Below are positions 58,204-64,000 of a DNA stretch of 64,000 nucleotides, one piece after another; the first letter of the stretch is position 1; each line of letters opens with the position of its first letter. The DNA comes from Microbacterium sp. NIBRBAC000506063. Its GTDB lineage: Bacteria; Actinomycetota; Actinomycetes; Actinomycetales; Microbacteriaceae. Below the pieces are notes generated by a model. That model saw nothing but the letters and a program-made list of their open reading frames with translations, was not told the origin of the DNA and did no database searches. The stretch is from contig NZ_CP072876.1 in assembly GCF_017968845.1 (NCBI RefSeq), positions 434,001 to 498,000 on the forward strand. The letters run 5' to 3'. The position numbers were made by a program, and so were the translations under genes.

Positions 58204-59315
58204 TCAGGCCCGGCGGTACTCGGCCGTGATCGGGCAGTCGAAGGGATCCCGGGCGGCGAGGCCGACCTCGTTCAGGTACTCCATGACGATCAGGTAGCTG
58301 CGCCCCAGGGACGTCTCCGTGTAGGGGATGTCGTTGCTGGCGCAGAAGTCGCGCACGATCTCGCGGGTCTTGGCGAGGTGCGGACGGGCCATGCTCGGGA
58401 ACAGGTGGTGCTCGATCTGGTAGTTGAGACCGCCCATGAGCCAGGTGGCCCACCAGCCGCCGCGGATGTTGCGGGAGGTGCGCACCTGCTTGGTGAAGAA
58501 GTCGAGCCTCTCACCGGGCGCGATCACCGCCATGCCCTTGTGGTTCGGGGCGAACGAGGCGCCCATGTAGACGCCGAAGACCGCCAGCTGCACGCCCATG
58601 AACGCGAACGCCATCCCCAGCGGCAGCAGGAGGAAGACCGGCACGATCACGGCGGCGAGTCGCAGCACGATCAGACCCAGCTCGAGCCAGCGACCCTTGA
58701 CGGGCTCGCGGCTGAGGAGGTACTTGATGCTGATGACGTGGAGGTTGAGGCCCTCGAGCATGAGCAGGGGAAGAACAGCCATCCCTGCTTGCGGGTGATC
58801 AGGCGGACGAGGCCGCGCGACTTGGCGGCGTCCTCGTCGAGGAAGGAGATCGTGTCGACCTCGATGTCGGGGTCCTTCCCCACCTGGTTGGGGTTCGCGT
58901 GGTGACGGCTGTGCTTGCTGTTCCACCAGGAGTAGCTCATCCCGACGACGCCCGAACCGAGCACCCGGGCCAGCCGATCGTTCGCCGGTCCGGTCGCGAG
59001 GATCTGGCGGTGCGCGGCCTCGTGGGCCAGGAAGGCGGCCTGCGTGAACAGGATGCCGAGTGCTCCGGCGATCAGGAGCTGGAACCAGCTGTCGCCGAGG
59101 AGGATGAAGCCGGCGATCGCTCCGCCGAAGGCGAGCGCGAGACCTGCGCCGACCAGAGCGTAGAAGAGCGGCTCGCGGCGCAGAAGCCCGGTCTCGCGGA
59201 CGACCTGGGAGACCTGGGTGTACGCGCGGGCGACGTGCGGGAAGTCCTCGCGGCGGGCGTAGGTCTGCCGAACCGGGCCGAGACGGCTCTCCGGGTGGGT
59301 CGTTGCCTGGGACAT
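58204..59315 (-). CDS. Membrane fatty acid desaturase (one frame break)
   Basis: Di-iron acyl-lipid/acyl-CoA desaturase, ~371 residues, integral membrane. Three His boxes: HEAAH (~95), HSRHH (~130) and QIEHHLFP (~310). Four hydrophobic segments are visible (FYALVGAGLALAFGGAIAGF; LLIAGALGILF and others). The break near 58770 (CCCC) joins KQGWLFFP to LLMLEGLNLHVISIKYLL. The N-terminus starts MSQATTHPESRLGPV with ATG at 59315. It would add double bonds to membrane lipids, and a cold-shock gene lies directly upstream on the same strand, suggesting a shared cold response (inference). Confidence 0.9.
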
Positions 59316-59466
59316 GATCAGCACCTTCTCTCGCTCCCAGTCAGCTGAAGGCGACTGGAGTGAAGCCAAAGGCGGATGCCGATCGCAATCCCCACGCTAC
59401 TCCTGGTCACATGCCGTCGCGCGTATGCACGCCGCATCCGCAGGCGACCCACAGCACCGGGGACGA

Positions 59467-59506
59467 CGAACGGGCGACGTGGTGAAGACACCACGCCGCC
59501 CGTTCG
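59467..59506 (-). terminator. Terminator after cspA
   Basis: An 18-bp stem with one mismatch (59467-59484 with 59489-59506, 4-base loop), ten bases beyond the cspA stop on the minus strand. Confidence 0.75.
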
Positions 59507-59516
59507 GAGCAGAGAT

Positions 59517-59720
59517 CTACAGGGCGCGGATGTTCGCGGCCTGCGGGCCCTTCTGTCCGGGCTCGGAGTCGAACTCGACGCGCTGGTTCTCTTCCAGGTT
59601 GCGGTGTCCGCTGCCGGCGATCGCGCTGAAGTGCGCGAACACGTCGGCGGAGCCGTCGTCGGGAGCGATGAACCCATAGCCCTTGTCGGAGTTGAACCAT
59701 TTGACGATGCCAGTGGCCAT
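59517..59720 (-). CDS. cspA: Cold-shock protein CspA family
   Basis: A 67-residue nucleic-acid-binding cold-shock protein. It starts [20 protein letters not shown] with RNP1 KGYGFI and RNP2 VFAHFSAI, and ends QAANIRAL. Acts as an RNA chaperone. GAAAGGA lies upstream of the ATG at 59720. The long upstream frame on the same strand reads into it without a stop. Confidence 0.95.
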   Translation of the reverse strand: MATGIVKWFNSDKGYGFIAPDDGSADVFAHFSAIAGSGHRNLEENQRVEFDSEPGQKGPQAANIRAL

Positions 59721-60104
59721 GACGTCTTTCCTTCGTTGTCTGGGACCACGGCTGTGATCCGTGAAACCGCGGCGACGGCGTCGCCACGGAGCGGGCCTGC
59801 GCCCTGCCGTGCTGCCGGAACGGACAGCGCGGGCGGGCGCAGACGTGGTGAGGGAGTCCGCGAGCTGCGCTCGGGCGGCCTCCAGGGAGGCGGAGCGGCC
59901 GATGAGCGCGCCCCGCGGCCCGTAGGCGCGGAAGCCGTCGTCGTCGGCGAGCACATGACCGGCGTACTCGCCGGCGGATGTCGCCACGTGGACGTCGTGA
60001 TCGGCCTGCTGCCACCGGAGCGGTGCGCTCGGCGCGAACTCGGAAGAGTGAAAAGTGAAAGAGATGAGAAACCAGTTCGTGAGCTTCGAGGAGGCCGCCG
60101 TCAT
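59721..60104 (-). CDS. Possible small protein upstream of and in frame with cspA
   Basis: A frame beginning near 60104 encodes a plausible folded stretch, [39 protein letters not shown] and [16 protein letters not shown] (roughly 60030-59850), like the small DUF1508/AGEFAG-type domains. It then continues through low-complexity Arg/Pro/Ala sequence straight into cspA without a stop. All three frames are open there, so the true end cannot be fixed; a missing base may hide it. The coordinates mark the open region, not a certain gene. Confidence 0.4.
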
Positions 60105-60251
60105 CGGCGGGTCACGCGAAGGAGAGAGTGTGAGGGACTCGACGTCTGATGCCAGGAGCGTCGATGCGCTCGCAGACGGAAGTCGTGGAAGGAGGATCGG
60201 AGATGATCCTGTTGCTGCAGATATGCAGAACCACTCTACCTTATCAGCAGC

Positions 60252-60785
60252 TCACCCCGTGAGTTCGGCGAGAGCGCGAACGGTGCGCAGGTTGCGCGCG
60301 GTCCCGGCCACGCCGAGTGCACGGTCGAGCACGGCCTTGGTGAGTTTCGTGGCGTGCACACCGCCCTCCGGATATTCGATCCACAGGTCGTGACCGACCA
60401 GCGCCAGCCTCTCCCCCGGCACGAGGCGTGCGGTCAGCGCGTCGATCGCCCCTTCCGCCGGAGCCCCCTCGAGGAACATCGCGTGCACGAGGCGCTCCTC
60501 GCCGTCCTGGAACGGATGCCGCGCCAGGCTCTCCACCAGCTCCTCATGGGTTCGCGCGATCACCGGGGTGTCCACGTCGAACTCCTCGGCGATGAGCGCC
60601 CGCACCTCGGCGCGGGCGGCATCCAGATCGTCCGGCGTCGTGCAGACGATGTTGCCGCTGGCGATGTACGTCTCTATCCCGGTCAGCGCCGTGCGCTCGG
60701 TTAGGAGCGCACGCAGTCGCGCCATCGGAACCTTGTTGTTTCCCCCGACGTTGACGGCGCGCAGGAGCAGGACGCTGCGGGTCAT
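60252..60785 (-). CDS. DUF1697 family protein
   Basis: A 177-residue cytoplasmic protein of the DUF1697 family (COG3797): LLLRAVNVGGNNKVPMARLR at the N-terminus, TYIASGNIVC (~42-51) and HATKLTKAVLDRALG near the end are its conserved blocks. Function unknown. The ATG at 60785 lies two bases from the pncA stop (60788), so it is co-transcribed with pncA. Confidence 0.88.
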   Translation of the reverse strand: MTRSVLLLRAVNVGGNNKVPMARLRALLTERTALTGIETYIASGNIVCTTPDDLDAARAEVRALIAEEFDVDTPVIARTHEELVESLARHPFQDGEERLVHAMFLEGAPAEGAIDALTARLVPGERLALVGHDLWIEYPEGGVHATKLTKAVLDRALGVAGTARNLRTVRALAELTG

Positions 60786-60787
60786 GC

Positions 60788-61359
60788 TCAGCCCTCGATC
60801 AGATCCGCTCCGCCGTGCGCGAGCTCGGCGAGCGCCGCCCGGCTCGCTCCCTCGTCGACACCGGCCACGAGCGAGGTGAGCACGCGCACCCGCACGCCGT
60901 GGGCCAGCGCGTCCAGCGCCGTCGCACGCACGCAGTGGTCGGTGGCGATCCCGACGACGTCGGCCGTCAGCACCCCGTGCGACGAGAGCAGCTCGCCGAC
61001 GGTGCCGCCGGCATCCGACACCCCCTCGAACATCGAGTAGGCGGGCTTGCCCTGTCCTTTGCGGACGTGGTGGGTGATGGCGTCGGTCGCCAGCAGGGGT
61101 CGTACTCGGCACCCTCGGTGCCCGCGACGCAGTGCACCGGCCAGGAGTCGACGTAGTCCGGCTCCTCGGCGAAATGCCCGCCGTTGTCGCTGTCGGCATC
61201 GTGCCAGTCGCGCGAGGCGATGATCAGGTCGTAGTCGCCGGCGCGCTCGGCCAGATAGGCGGTGATGCCCTCGGCGACGGCGTCGCCGCCCGCGACCGCG
61301 AGAGCGCCGCCCTCGGTGAAGTCGTTCTGCACATCGACGATCAGAAGCGCGGTAGCCAT
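60788..61359 (-). CDS. pncA: Nicotinamidase/isochorismatase-family hydrolase PncA (one frame break)
   Basis: Hydrolyses nicotinamide to nicotinate in NAD salvage. ~191 residues. Catalytic Asp in LLIVDVQNDF (~10), metal ligands in SRDWHDADS and the following His, and nucleophile Cys in GIATDHCVRATALDAL (~140). The break near 61098 (CCC) joins EYDP to LLATDAITHHVRKGQ, containing the catalytic Lys. It is followed by DUF1697 in an operon. Confidence 0.9.
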
Positions 61360-61403
61360 GCTTCGAGGGTACGCCGGAATCAGAGGGACCGGTGAGGAAT
61401 CGG

Positions 61404-61476
61404 AGCCGCCTGTGGGAATCGAACCCACGACCTTTTCATTACGAGTGAAACGCTCTGCCGACTGAGCTAAGGCGGC
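61404..61476 (-). tRNA. tRNA-Thr (CGT anticodon)
   Basis: Complete cloverleaf on the minus strand: acceptor GCCGCCT/AGGCGGC, D-arm GCTCAGTCGGCAGAGC, anticodon loop CTCGTAA giving CGT, T-arm GGGTTCGATTCCC, discriminator T. No CCA encoded. Reads Thr ACG codons, complementing the TGT isoacceptor at 28422. Confidence 0.95.
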
Positions 61477-61603
61477 GTGCACGCGAACGTGGCACGAGAA
61501 ACGATATTACCCTGTCGGAGCGGATGCCGCGAACCGGTGGCCGTGCGCCCTTCGCCCCGTCGAGAGGCTCAGGGACCGCAGGCTCCGTGAGCGGTGGGCG
61601 GGG

Positions 61604-63151
61604 TCACTCGCAGCGCAGGCCGTCCTCGGGGACGAGGTCGTCGACGAAGAAGGCCTCGACGGCGTCGTCGACGCAGAAGTTGCCCTTGTTGTAGCCGGTG
61701 TGCCCCTCGCCAACGCGTGTGATGAGCACGCCCGCGTCGAGTTGCTCGGCCAGCGCCACCGACCACTCGTAGGGCGTGGCCGGGTCGTTCGTCGTGCCGA
61801 TCACGAGGATGGGGTCGGTGCCGGGGCGTGGATCGCCTCGCGGGTCCCGGTCGGCGGATGCGGCCACACCTCGCACACCGAAGGACCCTCCCAGTAGGGG
61901 CGATCGTCGGCGCGAGCTCGCGGATCTTCGCCATCGCCGCGGCCTCGGCGGCCGGATCGTTCTCCTCCGGGTAGTCGACGCAGTTGTAGGCGCGGAAGGC
62001 CTCGGTGGAGTTGTCGAGGTAGTAGCCGTCTTCGCGGCCGTTGTAGAAGTCGGCCAGGATGAACGCCATCGACGGGTCGCCCGCCAGTGCGTCCTCGAGC
62101 GCCATCGTCAGATAGATCCAGTTGTCCTGCGAGTACAAGGCGGCGATGATGCCGGTCATCAGGGAGTCCGCACCGAGCATCCGGCCGTCGCCGTTCTCCA
62201 GCGGACGCACGTCGACGCTCGCCAGCAGCGCGCCGAGGTCCGTCATGGCCTCGTCGACCGTGCCGGAGAAGGGGCAGCCTGAGCCGCCGAGGCAATCCGC
62301 CATGTACGCCCGCAGGGCCGACTCGAAGCCGACCGCCTGCGTCGTGCCGACGTCGATGCCCGGGATCGAGGGGTCGATCGCACCGTCGAGCACGAGACGG
62401 CCGACCCGATCGGGGTGCAGCTTCGCGTAGGTCGCGCCGAGGAAGGTGCCGTAGGAGTAGCCGAGGTAGTTGAGCTTCTCATCGCCCAGGACGCCGCGCA
62501 GCAGGTCCATGTCGTGCGCGGAGTTGACTGTGGTGATGTGCGGCAGGATGCCGGCGCTGTTCGCCTCGCAGGCCTCGGCGAATCCGCGGTTGGCCTCGGT
62601 CAGCTCGGCCTCCCATTCGTCCGAGCCGCGTGCGCCCTCGGGATGTCGTAGAGGTACCGGTCCATCTCCGCCGGGTCGAGGCAGGATACCGCCGTCGAGG
62701 ATCCCACACCGCGCGGATCGAAGCCGATGATGTCGTAGTTGTCGATGAGCGCATCGCCGACGGCGAAGGCGAGCGAGTCGTACACGAGGTCGAAGCCGCT
62801 ACCGCCGGGCCCTCCCGGGTTCAGCAGCAGCGAGCCGAGCGGCGCACCGGCGGAGGCGTGCCGCACGACCGCGAGCTCGATCTCACCGGCATCGGGGTTC
62901 GCCCAGTCCAGCGGCGCGGTGACGGTCGTGCAGTCGAAGCCTCCGCCGCAGTCGCGCCACGCGAGTTCCTGCTCGTAGAAGCGGAGAAGGTCGGCGGCGA
63001 TGCCGTCGGTGACCGGCGCGTGCGTGCGATCGGGCAGCGGACGCTCGGTGGTCTCGGGGATCGCGGCGTACAGGCAGCCGGAGAGGGCGACGGAGGCCGC
63101 GACGGCCCCGGCCACGGCCGCGATCGCACGGCGCAGTTTTCGAGCGTTCAC
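61604..63151 (-). CDS. Secreted alpha/beta hydrolase, TAP-like peptidase family (about three frame breaks)
   Basis: Lipoprotein of the tripeptidyl aminopeptidase-like alpha/beta hydrolase family, ~517 residues after repair. Lipobox LSGC (~22-25); oxyanion region LLLNPGGPGGSGFD; FDPRGVGSS; nucleophile elbow GYSYGTFLG; catalytic Asp region GTTNDPATPYEW and His in VGEGHTGYN, followed by the C-terminal TAP-like cap NFCVDDAVEAFFVD. Breaks fall near 62640, 61905 and 61830. Family members are secreted peptidases or esterases in actinobacteria. GTG start overlaps the holB stop by four bases. Confidence 0.88.
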
Positions 63152-64000
63152 AGTTTCCTTCCGCTGGCGACGGTCACCAGCAGGCTCTCCAGAGCCAGCG
63201 TCGGTGCCACGTTGCGTTCGAGGGACTCGCGGGTATGCGCGAGATCGTCCAGGACGACCAGCGTACGCGGGGTCGACCAGGATTCCGCGACCGCCTCGAG
63301 GCCGTCGCGGAGCTCACGATTGATCAGGTCGTCGTCGCGCCCGAACTGCAGCATCACGACGTCGCGGAACAACGACTGAAGATCGGTCAGCACTCTGTCG
63401 ATGCCATCGCGGAGGCTCCGTGTCGCACGCCGCTTCTGATCCTCTTCGAGTGCGGAGACCTGCGCGCGCACCGCGGGCGGCACGGCCTTCCCCTCGGCGA
63501 CGCCCACGGCCCGCAGCAGAGCCGTGCGCTCCGCATCATCGCGCTCGGCGGTCAGCGCCTTGGCGTCGTCGGTCGCCGCCTGCACGATGCGTCCGGCGAC
63601 CTCGACCGCATCGCCGACGCCGCGCACCCCGAGCACCGCGCGGAGCATCTCGTCGCGACGGTCGCGTGCCGCGGCATCGGTCGCCAGTCGCTGCGCCATG
63701 CCGATGTGCCGCTGAGCGTGCCGTGCGGCGCGCTCGGCGGTCTCGTCGTCGATCCCGGTGCGGCGCGCGATGAGTTCCGCGACGTCCGACACCTCAGGCT
63801 CGCGCAGGCGCAGCGTGCGCACCCGCGAGCGGATCGTGGGCAGCAAGTCGGCCTCGCTCGGCGCGCACAGCACCCACACCGTGCGCTCCGGCGGCTCTTC
63901 CAGCGCCTTCAGCAGCACGTTGGAGGTGCGCTCGACCATGCGGTCGGCGTCTTCGATCACGATGACCCGGTACCGGCCGGCCGACGGTGCGAAGTAGGAG
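63148..64000 (-). CDS. holB: DNA polymerase III subunit delta' (3' part; runs off the window end)
   Basis: Clamp-loader subunit. The visible part begins within YFAPSAGRYRVIVIEDADRM (Walker B-like region) and contains TSNVLLKALEEPPERTVWVL and the sensor-1 region ADLLPTIRSRVRTLRL, the standard delta' sequence, then the helical collar domain (~100-285) with VMLQFGRDD and the end VTVASGRKL. The Walker A part lies beyond the window. Coupled to the downstream hydrolase by a 4-base overlap, the usual Microbacteriaceae order. Confidence 0.93.
   Translation of the reverse strand, partial: SYFAPSAGRYRVIVIEDADRMVERTSNVLLKALEEPPERTVWVLCAPSEADLLPTIRSRVRTLRLREPEVSDVAELIARRTGIDDETAERAARHAQRHIGMAQRLATDAAARDRRDEMLRAVLGVRGVGDAVEVAGRIVQAATDDAKALTAERDDAERTALLRAVGVAEGKAVPPAVRAQVSALEEDQKRRATRSLRDGIDRVLTDLQSLFRDVVMLQFGRDDDLINRELRDGLEAVAESWSTPRTLVVLDDLAHTRESLERNVAPTLALESLLVTVASGRKL

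Noticed and set aside
61550..61585. A further full copy of the long hairpin repeat
   Set aside because: Only one arm-like segment is present and it does not pair over any length; listed only as a degenerate relic.

Overview
The window is about 70% GC, uses GTG and TTG starts freely, and carries an actinobacterial gene set: CarD, SenX3/RegX3, GlnR, DUF3263, DUF3027, DUF4032, fused IspDF, an XPB-type helicase, WXG100 and LytR_C proteins. Gene content and intergenic repeats resemble Microbacteriaceae, most likely Microbacterium; this is inference from family knowledge, not a database match. About 45 single-base frame breaks lie in otherwise well conserved genes, including groEL, cysS, serC, pstA, pstB and ppk1. 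Almost all are one base missing from a run of G or C, so I read them as sequence errors and annotate the genes as whole, giving the break positions.

Layout. 0-8.3 kb: a secreted-protein start, a DtxR-type metal regulator with its own operator, serC, DUF3027 and a cold-shock-domain protein, an XPB helicase with its partner protein, and a divergent TetR/membrane-protein pair. 8.3-20.5 kb: a cluster that reads as a complete peptidoglycan amino-sugar (MurNAc) scavenging system. It comprises a secreted, wall-anchored serine amidase/hydrolase, an RpiR/MurR regulator, and a six-gene operon of MurQ etherase, an ABC sugar importer (binding lipoprotein and two permeases, no ATPase), a BadF/MurK-type sugar kinase and an FAD/Fe-S D-lactate dehydrogenase. 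The last would oxidise the D-lactate that MurQ releases. The missing ATPase may be the UgpC/MsiK-type protein at 29.8 kb. 20.6-23.5 kb: a two-component system and an orphan WXG100 protein. 23.8-26.4 kb: groEL under two CIRCE elements, a LytR_C protein and DUF3263. 26.4-33 kb: msrB, a nitroreductase, a YdcZ-type membrane protein, tRNA-Thr, a cysteine-less DsbA-like protein, the UgpC-type ATPase, DUF4032 and an NAD(P)-binding oxidoreductase. 33-39 kb: rlmB, cysS, an EamA transporter, a GNAT protein, ispDF and carD.

39.6-54.9 kb is dominated by phosphate metabolism: senX3-regX3 divergent from phoU, then gpmA, ygfZ, a nitrobindin-like protein, glnR, ppk1-mutT1, and two tandem pstS genes. Each pstS has its own PHO-box-like 11-bp direct repeats, and the second leads into pstC-pstA-pstB. 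55-64 kb holds a lipoprotein, pabC, a candidate structured RNA, an atypical tRNA-Lys-like gene abutting an HNH endonuclease fragment, a fatty acid desaturase, cspA, DUF1697, pncA, tRNA-Thr, a secreted alpha/beta hydrolase and the 3' part of holB.

No CRISPR array, prophage, transposase or rRNA is visible. The main candidate for a little-described system is the ABC-transporter-based MurNAc pathway with built-in D-lactate oxidation.
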